Assembly: GCA_019358835.1 (NCBI GenBank)
Contig: JAHHIH010000019.1
Coordinates: 1-64,000, forward strand
Direction of reading: 5' to 3'
Length of the DNA stretch: 64,000 nt
Source: Tildeniella torsiva UHER 1998/13D
GTDB taxonomy: Bacteria; Cyanobacteriota; Cyanobacteriia; Phormidesmidales; Phormidesmidaceae
Part shown: in pieces, positions 37,166 to 50,622 of the stretch
Numbering within the stretch: the first letter of the stretch is position 1
Layout of the letters: each line of letters opens with the position of its first letter
Notes under the pieces: generated by a model
What the model was told of the DNA's origin: nothing
The model's database searches: none
What the model saw: the letters and a program-made list of their open reading frames with translations, nothing else
Position numbers and translations under genes: made by a program

Positions 37166-38395
37166 CTAACTCATCAAGGTGCGCCCTAGCAGGTGGCCGT
37201 GGCTAAACACCGATCGCATCAGCCCCCAGCGCACAGAGTTGGGGGCGCGGCCAAACAGCCCCAGCATGGCCTGCACCACCTCCGGCAGGGAGAGATTGTC
37301 GGCCAAAAACCCGGCCCAGTCGTCGGTCGGCAGGTTAAAAAAGGTATCGAAAAACTGATGCAGCTGCGGCGCATCAAAGGCCATGAGGTTTTCGAGGCCG
37401 AAGAGGTAGAGGTAGTGCTTGCGGACGCGATCGGCGGGCCATAGCGCCCGCCATGCCTGACTGGCGACCTCAGCAGGCGTAGTTTGGGATGAGCTGAGAG
37501 CGGCTGCGATCGCCTCCGCTAACCCCGGCCCTCGCCGCAGCAGCGCCCCCACCATGTAGCCCGAGGCCGGATGCACCATGCTCGCCGCCCCGCCAAAGCC
37601 CACCACCCGCTGGGTAAAATCGGGCAGCGGCTGGTTCATCGGAAACAGGCACCGCTCCACATGGTGAATATCCTCAACCTCAATGCCCCGATGGCGCAGC
37701 CGCTGATGCAGGCGCTGGGCCAGCACCTCCATAGAAATCGCCGGGTGATGGGCCAGCGAGGTCTCTTCTACAAAGTGCACCCCGTCGCCCAGATCCATCG
37801 CGTAGAGAAAGGTCGGCGGTTCTTGCCGCTGCTCTGGGCTGAGGTAGTCGTTGCGAAAGTCCATCAGCACCATCTGCTGGGGGGCGATGGGGGGCTGAGA
37901 AAATCGTCCCACAATGCCGTAGGCCGACTGAAACGACAGTTCCGGAGCCTCCGGACGCCGCACCAGCGCCGCCTGATGGCCCGTGGCATCCACCACCAGC
38001 CGCGCGGCAAGCATTTCACCCGATGCTGTGGTGACTTGGGTATGGGTAGGCCCATGCTCAAGGCGAACCACTTTACCCCGATGCCAGGTGACTCGATGCT
38101 GCTCGGCCTGGGTTAGCCAGTGGGCTTGCAGCCGATCTTTACTCAGCAGACCATACTCGCGGTGCAGAGGTACAGGGCCACTGTTGACCTGCACCAGGCA
38201 ATCCTTCCAGCGATGGTCTAGAAACTGCACCAGGCCCACATCTTCCAGCTCATCGACCCAGATGCCGTAGGTATTGGGCCATGGGTGCGTCGGGTCGTCT
38301 AGGGCCAACCCCTGCACCGCCAGCCCCACCTCTGCCAGGGCTGCCACCAGCGATAGCCCCGCTGGCCCCGAGCCAATGACCAACACATCCTGCAT
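37166..38395 (-). CDS. crtL: Lycopene cyclase (CrtL type)
   Basis: A 409-residue FAD-dependent carotenoid cyclase. The dinucleotide-binding motif VIGSGPAGLSLVAALAEVG is at 5-23. Family features include YGIWVDELEDVGLVQFLDHRW, VVDATGHQ, and GFGGAASMVHPASGYMVGALLRR. The enzyme converts the linear ends of lycopene to rings, making beta-carotene for the photosystems. Which ring type it makes (beta or epsilon) cannot be told from this reading. It is a single gene divergent from the PrsW-like gene. Confidence 0.92.
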   Translation of the reverse strand: MQDVLVIGSGPAGLSLVAALAEVGLAVQGLALDDPTHPWPNTYGIWVDELEDVGLVQFLDHRWKDCLVQVNSGPVPLHREYGLLSKDRLQAHWLTQAEQHRVTWHRGKVVRLEHGPTHTQVTTASGEMLAARLVVDATGHQAALVRRPEAPELSFQSAYGIVGRFSQPPIAPQQMVLMDFRNDYLSPEQRQEPPTFLYAMDLGDGVHFVEETSLAHHPAISMEVLAQRLHQRLRHRGIEVEDIHHVERCLFPMNQPLPDFTQRVVGFGGAASMVHPASGYMVGALLRRGPGLAEAIAAALSSSQTTPAEVASQAWRALWPADRVRKHYLYLFGLENLMAFDAPQLHQFFDTFFNLPTDDWAGFLADNLSLPEVVQAMLGLFGRAPNSVRWGLMRSVFSHGHLLGRTLMS

Positions 38396-38449
38396 GAGCT
38401 TGCCCGCCGTCGTTTGCCGTGAATCCTTATCTTACAAAGATTGCGGTCG

Positions 38450-38572
38450 TTATTGGAAATACGGGGAAGGTGAGGGAGGTGGGGAAGGTGAGGGGAGTTG
38501 GTTGAGAACGTGATTCTATCTTCCCTATCCCCTCCATCTCCCCTATCCCCATCCATCCCTCTCCCAGCCGGG
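38450..38572. repeat. GGGGAAGGTGAG-type / C-rich low-complexity repeat
   Basis: The spacer between crtL and the PrsW gene is built from purine-rich words (GGGGAAGGTGAG, GGGAGG) followed by pyrimidine-rich words (CCCTATCCCC, CCATCTCCCC). These are partly complementary and could fold. It resembles the other C-rich spacers in the window. No gene is present. Confidence 0.6.
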
Positions 38573-38574
38573 CG

Positions 38575-39357
38575 TTGTATTATTCAGAAGCGATTAACCC
38601 AACTATTGTGGCCATGGCAAATCTTGCGAGCGATCCCAACGTACTGGCTACGGTGGTGGGCATAGTGGCCCTGGCCTTAGCCCCTTTGGCGTTTTTGCTG
38701 TGGTTTTTCTACACTCGCGACAAGCTCAACCCAGAACCGCACGGTCTGGTGCTGAGAATTTTTGGCTTGGGGATTCTGGCGTTCATCCCGGTATTTTTGG
38801 TGCGGCAGTTTATTCCCCTACCGGCCTGGCTGATGGCGGTGGTAGTGGTACCCGTGCTGGCCGAACTAGCAAAATTTTGGGTGGTGAAGGCGGGTATCTA
38901 CCACCACCCCGAATTTGATGAACCTGTGGATGGGATTATTTTTGCCGCCGCTGCCGGATTGGGCTTTGCCACCCTAGAGGTGATTGGCTCCATGCTCTAC
39001 GCCTACTTCGCCGTGGCGCGACTGGGGGTGCCGGGGGATGCCTTGGCCTCAGCCTGGCCTGCCGTGCTCAGCATGTTTGCCCTGCGGGGACTGCTGACGG
39101 GGCCGGGCCATGCCCTTTGGTCATCGCTCTGGGGCTATGCTCTGGGGGTGGCGAAATTTTCTCCCGCTGGCCAGGGCAATGGGCTGGTGCGCAACGGGCT
39201 GGTAGCAGCGATGCTGGCCCACGCCGCCTTTAACGCCTTGGCGCTGGAGTCGAGCTGGTGGCTTAACCGGGTGGGGCTGGTGCTGGTGATTGCGCTGCTG
39301 TGGTTTGTGGTGATGCGCTGTTTGCGCTACGCCCTTGCTCTGACGCCCAAAACCTAG
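38575..39357 (+). CDS. PrsW-family intramembrane metalloprotease
   Basis: A 260-residue polytopic membrane protein with seven or eight helices. PrsW motifs are partly visible: AELAK near residue 100 (the usual EExxK has lost its first Glu), GFATLE (FxxxE) near 142, HALWSSLWG near 180 and HAAFNAL near 217. PrsW cleaves membrane anti-sigma factors in Bacillus; the cyanobacterial substrate is unknown. Because one acidic residue of motif 1 is changed, activity is uncertain. Confidence 0.8.
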   Translation: MYYSEAINPTIVAMANLASDPNVLATVVGIVALALAPLAFLLWFFYTRDKLNPEPHGLVLRIFGLGILAFIPVFLVRQFIPLPAWLMAVVVVPVLAELAKFWVVKAGIYHHPEFDEPVDGIIFAAAAGLGFATLEVIGSMLYAYFAVARLGVPGDALASAWPAVLSMFALRGLLTGPGHALWSSLWGYALGVAKFSPAGQGNGLVRNGLVAAMLAHAAFNALALESSWWLNRVGLVLVIALLWFVVMRCLRYALALTPKT

Positions 39358-39387
39358 GCCGGTTCTGGGGCATGATGGGGTGAACTA

Positions 39388-39420
39388 AGGGGGAGGGCAA
39401 ACACCGTTTGCCCCTACGGC
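39388..39420. repeat. GGGCAAAC...GTTTGCCCCTAC palindromic repeat
   Basis: Inverted arms GGGCAAAC and GTTTGCCC with the CCCTACGGC tail of the TAGGGGC...GCCCCTA family. It lies between the PrsW gene and apt, which converge, and may act as a bidirectional terminator. Confidence 0.6.
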
Positions 39421-39477
39421 AGGGCCACTCTACTACTGCACTGAGACAGTCCTCTACAATTGGCCTTTTACACAGAA

Positions 39478-39990
39478 TCAATACTGCAATAGGACGGTGA
39501 CTGGCACATCGGGGAGCTTTGTGCGGCCCTCTAGACCTACTAGCTCAATTACAAAGCCGTACCCGGCAATGGTGCAGCCGGTTTGCTCGACCAGCTTGGC
39601 GGTGGCCGCAGCCGTGCCCCCGGTGGCAATCAGATCGTCAATAATCAGCACTCGGCTGCCCTGGGGAAAGGCATCTTGGTGGAGTTCGAGGGTGTCGGTG
39701 CCGTATTCCAGCGCGTAGCTGGCGGTATGCACCGCAGAGGGCAGCTTGCCGGGTTTGCGCACTGGGGCAAACCCTACCCCCAGCTTGTAGGCCAGGGGCA
39801 TGCCAAAGATAAACCCCCGCGACTCAATGCCCACGATGTAGTCGGGGCGATACTCAACCACCTGTTCGGCAAAGAGGTCAATGCTGTACTGCAACGCGGT
39901 GGGATCACCCAACAGCGGCGTGATGTCGCGGAACAAAATGCCGGGCTGGGGAAAATCAGGAATGTCGCGAATGTGGGATTTGAGATCCAT
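39478..39990 (-). CDS. apt: Adenine phosphoribosyltransferase
   Basis: A 170-residue purine salvage enzyme that converts adenine and PRPP to AMP. The start [27 protein letters not shown] is diagnostic, and the PRPP loop is [21 protein letters not shown]. Length is standard. Single gene, convergent with the PrsW-like gene. Confidence 0.97.
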   Translation of the reverse strand: MDLKSHIRDIPDFPQPGILFRDITPLLGDPTALQYSIDLFAEQVVEYRPDYIVGIESRGFIFGMPLAYKLGVGFAPVRKPGKLPSAVHTASYALEYGTDTLELHQDAFPQGSRVLIIDDLIATGGTAAATAKLVEQTGCTIAGYGFVIELVGLEGRTKLPDVPVTVLLQY

Positions 39991-40108
39991 CGGGGATGCG
40001 GGGTCAAGGGCGTTGATATGGTATCACCGCGGGGGATTGTAGGGTGAGAAAGATGGGGGAGGGAGATAGGGAGGGGCGAGGGTGTCATCCCCTGATCTTG
40101 CTGTTCTT

Positions 40109-41353
40109 CTATCGCCTTGTGGTCGAAAAATTGTCAAACCAGCCGCGTTTCCAGAAGAGGTAGATTTGCAGCGCGGCGATCGCCGCCATCACCCCCAGGC
40201 AAATGACGTAGCCCCAGTACCACCCCAGCTCGGGCATGTTGAAGGGTGAGGCTTCGGTGTCGAAGTTCATACCGTAGACCCCGGCGATAAAGGTGAGGGG
40301 AATGAAGATGGAGGAGATTACCGTCAGCAGCTTCATGACTTCGTTCATGCGGTTGTTGATGGAAGACAGGTAGACATCCATCAGGCTGGAGGCGATTTCG
40401 CGGTAGTTTTCGATGATGTCTACGACTTGCACGATGTGGTCGTAGACGTCTTGTAGATAGACGCGCACTTCCTGGCAGATCAGATCGTCGCTGTCGCGGA
40501 TCAGCCCGTTGATGACGCTGCGCTGGGGCCAGATGTAGCGCCGCAGCTTCATTAGCGCCCGGCGCATGCGGTGGATTTTTTTGATGGTGGCATTGGTGGG
40601 GTTGGCCACCACTTCTTCTTCGAGATCTTCAAGGGTTTCGCCAATTACCTCTAGCACCGGGAAGAAGCTATCGACGATGGTATCCATTAGGGCGTAGGCC
40701 AGGTAGTCGGCCCCCTGGGTGCGAATGGTGCCGGTGCCGCGACGGATGCGATCGCGCACTGGGTTAAATGAGTCCCACTCGGGCTCTTCCTGGAACGTAA
40801 TTAGAAAGCCATTGCCCATCACAAAACTCACCTGCTCACTACCCACCCCAGAGCCGGTTTTTTTGGGCTGCACCATCTGCATGATGATTAGCACTTTGTC
40901 GTCGTAAAAGTCGATTTTGGGACGGTGGGGCACGTTGACAATGTCTTCGAGCATCAGGGGGTGAAGGCCAAAGGTCTGACCGATCTGTAGCAGCGTGTCT
41001 TCGCTGCCTAACCCTCGGGCATCCAGCCAGGTCACGCTTTCAGGCTTGCCTAGGGCCTCGCACTCGATCGGGTGATCGATGGTGGCGGTATGTACGGCCT
41101 CTGGGCCATAGTCCATTAAATGCAGCTCGGTGGGCAGGGCATCATCGGGAATGCTGAGCGTGCCGGGAAGGGTGCCAGGGGTCGAATAGTTGAAGTCAAT
41201 TAGTTTCTTTCTGCCCTCGTGGGGTGAGGCTTTGAGGGTGTTAGCCGCCGCCGCCCTCAAAGCCTCGGCGTCAACTGGTGCGGCCCATGACTGATCGTCT
41301 CGGTCTGGCGAGGAGGATGGATTGGCCCCTGGGTTGGGTGTGCGGCGCGACAT
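40109..41353 (-). CDS. corA: CorA-type magnesium/cobalt transporter
   Basis: A pentameric divalent cation channel with a large cytosolic N-terminal domain and two C-terminal helices. The selectivity motif is GVYGMNF near the end of the first helix. About 414 residues from ATG 41353, which has GGGAG seven bases upstream. An upstream ATG at 41389 would start inside a palindromic repeat and is less likely. The first 45 residues are polar and variable. Single gene following groEL. Confidence 0.93.
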   Translation of the reverse strand: MSRRTPNPGANPSSSPDRDDQSWAAPVDAEALRAAAANTLKASPHEGRKKLIDFNYSTPGTLPGTLSIPDDALPTELHLMDYGPEAVHTATIDHPIECEALGKPESVTWLDARGLGSEDTLLQIGQTFGLHPLMLEDIVNVPHRPKIDFYDDKVLIIMQMVQPKKTGSGVGSEQVSFVMGNGFLITFQEEPEWDSFNPVRDRIRRGTGTIRTQGADYLAYALMDTIVDSFFPVLEVIGETLEDLEEEVVANPTNATIKKIHRMRRALMKLRRYIWPQRSVINGLIRDSDDLICQEVRVYLQDVYDHIVQVVDIIENYREIASSLMDVYLSSINNRMNEVMKLLTVISSIFIPLTFIAGVYGMNFDTEASPFNMPELGWYWGYVICLGVMAAIAALQIYLFWKRGWFDNFSTTRR

Positions 41354-41387
41354 GGTTCTAGCTCCCAAAAATTCCACCTCATAAAGC

Positions 41388-41417
41388 ATAGGGGCACAGC
41401 CGTGACTGTGCCCCTAT
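41388..41417. repeat. ATAGGGGCACAG/CTGTGCCCCTAT perfect palindromic repeat
   Basis: A 12-base perfect inverted repeat with a six-base loop, between groEL and corA. Strong stem; may end the groEL transcript. Same family as the repeats near 23400, 39390 and 50180. Confidence 0.75.
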
Positions 41418-41464
41418 GGGTTAAGCATTTATTCAGAGATATTCAGAAGATGACTGGGGGCAGG

Positions 41465-43180
<1,716 letters not shown>

Positions 43181-43207
43181 TTAGCACTCGCTATGCCAGA
43201 GTGCTAA
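43181..43207. promoter_or_regulatory. CIRCE operator (HrcA binding site)
   Basis: TTAGCACTC at 43181-43189, a nine-base spacer, and GAGTGCTAA at 43199-43207. Both arms match the CIRCE consensus exactly, and the spacing is standard. It lies 33 bases from the groEL start, in the 5' region of its transcript. HrcA binding here would repress groEL and release it on heat or light stress. Confidence 0.97.
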
Positions 43208-43374
43208 CCTTGCCAGATTACCGCTGCGCGAGACAGCCGGTAAGTCGCAATAACCGATCCTCTACGGCAGAGGGTGCAAGTTCTCTCAGCTATACGGCTG
43301 AACGCTTACCGTTCTCCCAGTAGGCTAATACTGTGGGGAATGATTTAGTCGGGGATTTAAGGGGTTGTACCTCC

Positions 43375-43713
43375 TCAATTCTCGTCAGAGGGCATATCTT
43401 CAAACCCTAGCCAGAAGAGTAAAGCATCTTCGACTTGCGTCAGTTGATCGGAGCTTAACTCATCCAATTTTCGCAATAGCTTAGCGTGGGGGATCGTAAT
43501 GACGTTCTGTACGTCGAAGGCTCCTGGCTTTAAGAATCGAACTTTGACATCTACCTCAAACCGTGAGCCTCTTATGCTAGTGGTGTGAGGTACGAGAGTT
43601 GCTAGGGCTCGGTCTTGGTCAAGAGCTGGAATGCTGATTACTAGACAGGGTCTAACTTTGGCAGTGTAACCCAAGTCAACAAGCCAGACTTCGCCACGAT
43701 CAGGGCTGCTCAT
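43375..43713 (-). CDS. MazF/PemK-type mRNA interferase toxin
   Basis: A 112-residue endoribonuclease of the MazF fold. The start DRGEVWLVDLGYTAKVRPCLVIS has the GEVW and KxRPxLVIS motifs of the family. Residues further on (TTSIRGSRFEV, ITIPHAKLLRKLDELS) fit the conserved loops. It overlaps the antitoxin-like gene upstream by 14 bases, and the set of three genes is probably one transcript. Confidence 0.88.
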   Translation of the reverse strand: MSSPDRGEVWLVDLGYTAKVRPCLVISIPALDQDRALATLVPHTTSIRGSRFEVDVKVRFLKPGAFDVQNVITIPHAKLLRKLDELSSDQLTQVEDALLFWLGFEDMPSDEN

Positions 43714-43951
43714 AGTCTGCTTCTTGTTCGTCTAGCGCGAGGAACAGTGCCTCTGCGTTCAAGGCTAGATCGTCGTCGGTTAAGGGTGGGAAGTCAAGAT
43801 TGACTAGCCGCCTTAAGATTGCCAGAGCAATTTCAAGTTGCTCTGCATTGGGCAATGCATCAAAGGTGTTAAGAAGCTCTTGAGCTAGAGCAGTCATAAG
43901 ATTTTTGCTCAGTACCTGCTTAGACCTTAGCACAGACGCTAGTGCATTCAT
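43700..43951 (-). CDS. Probable antitoxin of the MazF-like toxin
   Basis: An 83-residue acidic protein with an N-terminal helical region (LAQELLNTFDALPNAEQLEIALAILRRL) and an acidic C-terminus (LALDEQEADYEQP). I do not recognise its DNA-binding domain. Overlap of 14 bases with the MazF gene and its size support an antitoxin role. Only four bases separate it from the next gene upstream. Confidence 0.65.
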   Translation of the reverse strand: MNALASVLRSKQVLSKNLMTALAQELLNTFDALPNAEQLEIALAILRRLVNLDFPPLTDDDLALNAEALFLALDEQEADYEQP

Positions 43952-43955
43952 CTTC

Positions 43956-44183
43956 TTACACTACATCTATGAAAGCTTCGCGCTCTTCTTCGGTCATCGC
44001 ATCCCAATTTAGGCCACGCTCTTGAGCAACTATTCTGACTCTCTCAGATCCGTAGTTAGAGAGCGAGTTCCACGTACTCCATTGCTGAAGTATTGGGTAT
44101 TTGAATACTTCAGCTTGCTGCTGAGGAGGGAGTTGCTTGACCAACTCAAGAACTTGCTCGTTGCTCAAGGTTAGAGTTGCCAT
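43956..44183 (-). CDS. Small antitoxin-like protein
   Basis: A 75-residue protein: MATLTLSNEQVLELVKQLPPQQQAEVFK opens a helical segment common in small cyanobacterial proteins next to toxins. The end GLNWDAMTEEEREAFIDVV is conserved in the same group. A strong GGAGG is about ten bases before the ATG. Function unknown. It is the first gene of the transcript with the MazF pair. Confidence 0.65.
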   Translation of the reverse strand: MATLTLSNEQVLELVKQLPPQQQAEVFKYPILQQWSTWNSLSNYGSERVRIVAQERGLNWDAMTEEEREAFIDVV

Positions 44184-44275
44184 TTTGCTTTGCCTCCGCT
44201 GTGAGTATACAAAGATGGTCTAACGCTGTTTTCTCCCGGTGAAAAAACCTTTAAGAATCCCATTGAGGAGAAAGG

Positions 44276-45100
44276 TTAAACAAACTTGCTACCTAGCACA
44301 CCAGTAACAAGTTTGACTTCTCTTAAAAGGGCTTCGTATTTTCCTTCAGCTCTTAATTTGTCCCCGACTTCTAACAAAAGACTTCTGGAAGTTTTTATTT
44401 GATGCCGAATACGTCTCATATCCCTGTAATCAACGTCCTCAAACTCAGGAAAGGATTCAAGCCATAAAGAACTGAAAAGTAAAGCGTACATCAAAGACTC
44501 TAGGTCTTTTTGAGTTCGTCGAGCTGTTATTTTGGCATAGTTTTCTGGCTCAACATAGCCGCCGAAAGCCATGAAATGATTGTGCGTAAATTCACATAAG
44601 TATTCAAACATTAAATCGTGAAACTTCTTAGTTATTCGTTGGCTCCCATGTCTTGCCAGTTCAGACATACTTCTCCCATAAAGCATTTGCACACCAGTAT
44701 TTGGATCAATTATCCTGAGATGCCTAGACGGGCCAGAATTAGGATGCTCAAATCTTCTTGAACTACGGAGGATTTTAGCCTTTACAAATGCATCCAAGGT
44801 ATCTGGATTTTCAAAGACATACCAGAAACTCAGGTAGTTTTCATATATACTTCGGAGTACTACAAAAACATCCTCTCGAAAGTTCTGCTTTGCTAGAAGA
44901 GCAACGGCCTCGAATGATCTCGCAGATCTTGCATAGCAGAAGTGTAAATAGTCATTGATGACAAAGCTATCTTGAGATGAGTTGTATAGGTGCGCCTCAG
45001 CAAAAGAATATTCATCTACTAGGTCAACATGCAAACTTGACTGGCTCTTCAATTTTCGCAAGAGCCGGACATATAACGATAATAGAAACTCTTGAGACAA
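44276..45100 (-). CDS. DUF5677-like protein
   Basis: A 274-residue protein rich in helices, with a TTG start. The segment FEAVALLAKQNFREDVFVVLRSIYENYLSFWYVF resembles the core of DUF5677 proteins. The family's function is unknown; its helical make-up recalls HEPN-like RNase domains, but the RxxxxH motif of HEPN is not clear here. Codon use is AT-richer than the flanking carB and groEL. It lies next to the MazF cluster and may be part of the same acquired region. Confidence 0.65.
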   Translation of the reverse strand: MSQEFLLSLYVRLLRKLKSQSSLHVDLVDEYSFAEAHLYNSSQDSFVINDYLHFCYARSARSFEAVALLAKQNFREDVFVVLRSIYENYLSFWYVFENPDTLDAFVKAKILRSSRRFEHPNSGPSRHLRIIDPNTGVQMLYGRSMSELARHGSQRITKKFHDLMFEYLCEFTHNHFMAFGGYVEPENYAKITARRTQKDLESLMYALLFSSLWLESFPEFEDVDYRDMRRIRHQIKTSRSLLLEVGDKLRAEGKYEALLREVKLVTGVLGSKFV

Positions 45101-45144
45101 GCGTATTCAGGACAGAGAATTCATCTACATAGTGTCAGCATAGA

Positions 45145-48414
<3,270 letters not shown>

Positions 48415-48682
48415 AGGCTGCACGGGTGCGTAGGAAAAATCCAAATCATTCTAAGGGCTAATTGCCAGATTCGTTTGCTTAGGTTGCAGCATTCCGGCGC
48501 GATTCTTGGCGGGATTCCCCAGGGCGATGGGCCAATGTCAGCGTTTAGTGAATTTAAGCAAAACTTCCGCACGATCACTGAGGGATTTTGGGGGCAAAAA
48601 GTACCCGCGCGGGTAATGCGATCGCCCCGCCCCCCTTGCCATGATGGGGCCATCCATCGAGTTGAACTACACGAGGTAGGCC

Positions 48683-50155
48683 ATGACACGCCACGGTCAA
48701 ATGTATCTCAGAGACACTGCTCCTCCGCGCTTTCGGGTTCCGGCTCGGGGCCGCTTCGGCAGAATGTTTCGCTGCACCCGCCCCTTTGCCCAAGACACCC
48801 CCGCTATTCGCCAAGCCCTAATGGAGCTGGGCAAAGCCGAGGGGATTATGGATCCCGGCCCGACCAACAACCCTGACAATCCTGCGATCCCGGCTGGGTT
48901 TACCTTTTTGGGCCAGTTCATCGACCACGACCTCACCTTCGACCCCACCTCCAGCCTGGAGCGCCAGTCTGACCCCGAGGCGATCGAGAACTTCCGCACG
49001 CCGTCCTTTGAGCTAGATAGCGTCTATGGCGCTGGCCCCACCGCCAGCCCCTTTCTCTACGACAGCAGCCCCGAAAATCGCGGCAAGCTGCTGATCGACG
49101 CGGCTCGCCCCCACGACCTGCCCCGCAACAGCCAGGGCACCGCGCTGCTAGGCGACCCCCGCAACGACGAAAACCTGATTGTGTCGCAGCTGCACCTGGC
49201 CTTCGTCAAGTTTCACAACGCGATGATCGACAAGCTCAAGGCCGACGGCGTGAACCCCGGCCAGCTGTTTGACGAGGCCCAAAAGCTGGTGCGCTGGCAC
49301 TACCAGTGGATTGTGCTGCACGAGTTTCTGCCGCTGCTGGTGGGTCAGAAGGTGGTAGACACCGTGCTGCAGCGGGGCCGTCGCTTCTACAGCACTCGCT
49401 GGCGGCGCGAGCCCTACATTCCGGTGGAATTTTCGGTGGCGGCCTACCGCTTTGGCCACAGCCAGGTGCGCGGCGGTTATCGCATCAACAAAAACTTTGC
49501 GGCGGCGATCTTTGCGGCCCCCGGCTCGGGCGGCAACGATCTGTCGAGCGGCAAACCGTTACCTCCTGAGCGGGTGATGGACTGGCAGAACTTCTTCAAA
49601 GTGAATGAAACTGCCACGCCTCAGCTGAGCCAGCGCATTGATGCCACCATCTCGCGCCCCTTGTTTCAGCTGCCGTTTATTCCGCCCAATATGGCGTCGA
49701 ACCCGGCTTCGTTGGCCCAGCGCAACCTGCTGCGCCACCTGACCTTCGGCCTGCCCTCGGGACAAACGGTCGCCCGCCGCATGGGGATTGCGCCCCTGGC
49801 TGACGCTGACCTGGCGGATGTGGCAGCGATCAGTACCGAGCTGGCCAACAACACGCCGCTATGGTTCTACGTGCTGCGGGAGGCCGACAAGCGCGCCGAT
49901 GGCCAATCCCTCGGCCCCGTGGGCGGTCGCATTGTGGCGGAGGTGTTTATCGGTCTGCTGCAGTCTGACGAGCTGTCGTACCTCTGCCAAGAGCCCAACT
50001 GGACGCCCCGATTGGGAACCGGCGGCGACTTCAAAATGGCCGACCTGCTGAAGTTTGCGGGAGTAGCGGAGCCCCCTGTTCTACCTACCCCACCCGCTCC
50101 GGCAGCTGCTCCACCCGTTGAGACACCTCAACCTGCCGAGGTGTCTGCTAGCTAA
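48683..50155 (+). CDS. Animal-type haem peroxidase
   Basis: A 490-residue haem peroxidase of the myeloperoxidase-cyclooxygenase superfamily. The distal His lies in FLGQFIDHDLTFDPT, the catalytic Arg in the TRWRREP-like segment near 240, and the proximal His in AYRFGHSQVRGGY. A Ca2+-binding Asp follows the distal His. No signal peptide is visible. The last 25 residues are proline-rich. The substrate is unknown; bacterial members oxidise halides or phenols. It stands alone between carB and the ArsR-type regulator. Confidence 0.9.
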   Translation: MTRHGQMYLRDTAPPRFRVPARGRFGRMFRCTRPFAQDTPAIRQALMELGKAEGIMDPGPTNNPDNPAIPAGFTFLGQFIDHDLTFDPTSSLERQSDPEAIENFRTPSFELDSVYGAGPTASPFLYDSSPENRGKLLIDAARPHDLPRNSQGTALLGDPRNDENLIVSQLHLAFVKFHNAMIDKLKADGVNPGQLFDEAQKLVRWHYQWIVLHEFLPLLVGQKVVDTVLQRGRRFYSTRWRREPYIPVEFSVAAYRFGHSQVRGGYRINKNFAAAIFAAPGSGGNDLSSGKPLPPERVMDWQNFFKVNETATPQLSQRIDATISRPLFQLPFIPPNMASNPASLAQRNLLRHLTFGLPSGQTVARRMGIAPLADADLADVAAISTELANNTPLWFYVLREADKRADGQSLGPVGGRIVAEVFIGLLQSDELSYLCQEPNWTPRLGTGGDFKMADLLKFAGVAEPPVLPTPPAPAAAPPVETPQPAEVSAS

Positions 50156-50181
50156 AGCTCGTCTCTAATGATTACCTGATT

Positions 50182-50211
50182 TGTAGGGGCGCAGCATGCT
50201 GTGCCCCTACA
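50182..50211. repeat. TGTAGGGGC...GCCCCTACA palindromic repeat
   Basis: A 30-base inverted repeat with one mismatch (a G-U pair in RNA). It overlaps the last codons of the ArsR-type gene and lies after the peroxidase stop, so it may end both converging transcripts. Member of the dispersed repeat family. Confidence 0.75.
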
Positions 50212-50539
50212 GGCGATCGGGGGGGCAAGGGCAGGCCGATCGCTGGGGGCTGAGCTGGCGCAGGGCGCTAAGGTAATCTTCGAGTTCGCCAAATTCGGCG
50301 GGGTTGAGGCGATAGTAAATCCAGCGACCATCCTGGCGGGCGGAGATCAATCCGGCTTCTCGCAGAGTTTTGAGGTGAAAGGAGAGTTTGGATTGGGCAA
50401 TTTCCATGCGATCGCACAGGTCACACACGCACATTTCCTGCGATCGCAGCAGCTCAATCACCTCCAGCCGCAGGGGGTCAGACAGAGCCTTAAAGCGAGC
50501 CAGTAAGGTATCAGACCGTTTCTCTAAAGCCGTAGCCAT
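50207..50539 (-). CDS. ArsR/SmtB-family transcriptional regulator
   Basis: A 110-residue winged-helix repressor. It has ARFKALSDPLRLEVIELLRSQEMCVCDLCDRMEIAQSKLSFHLKTLREAGLISARQDGRWIYYRLN, the classic ArsR fold. The CVCDLC segment supplies cysteines in helix alpha3, as in the ArsR metal site, so arsenite, antimonite or another thiophilic metal could be the inducer. No arsenic resistance gene is adjacent. The C-terminus (SACPCPPDRL) adds two more Cys. Confidence 0.93.
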   Translation of the reverse strand: MATALEKRSDTLLARFKALSDPLRLEVIELLRSQEMCVCDLCDRMEIAQSKLSFHLKTLREAGLISARQDGRWIYYRLNPAEFGELEDYLSALRQLSPQRSACPCPPDRL

Positions 50540-50622
50540 CTGCTGCGCAAGGTAAGGAAATAAGCTAGACCCAGGGTAGCAAAGCGGTGCGATATCTGCT
50601 GCGCCGCCAAATGCTACGATAA

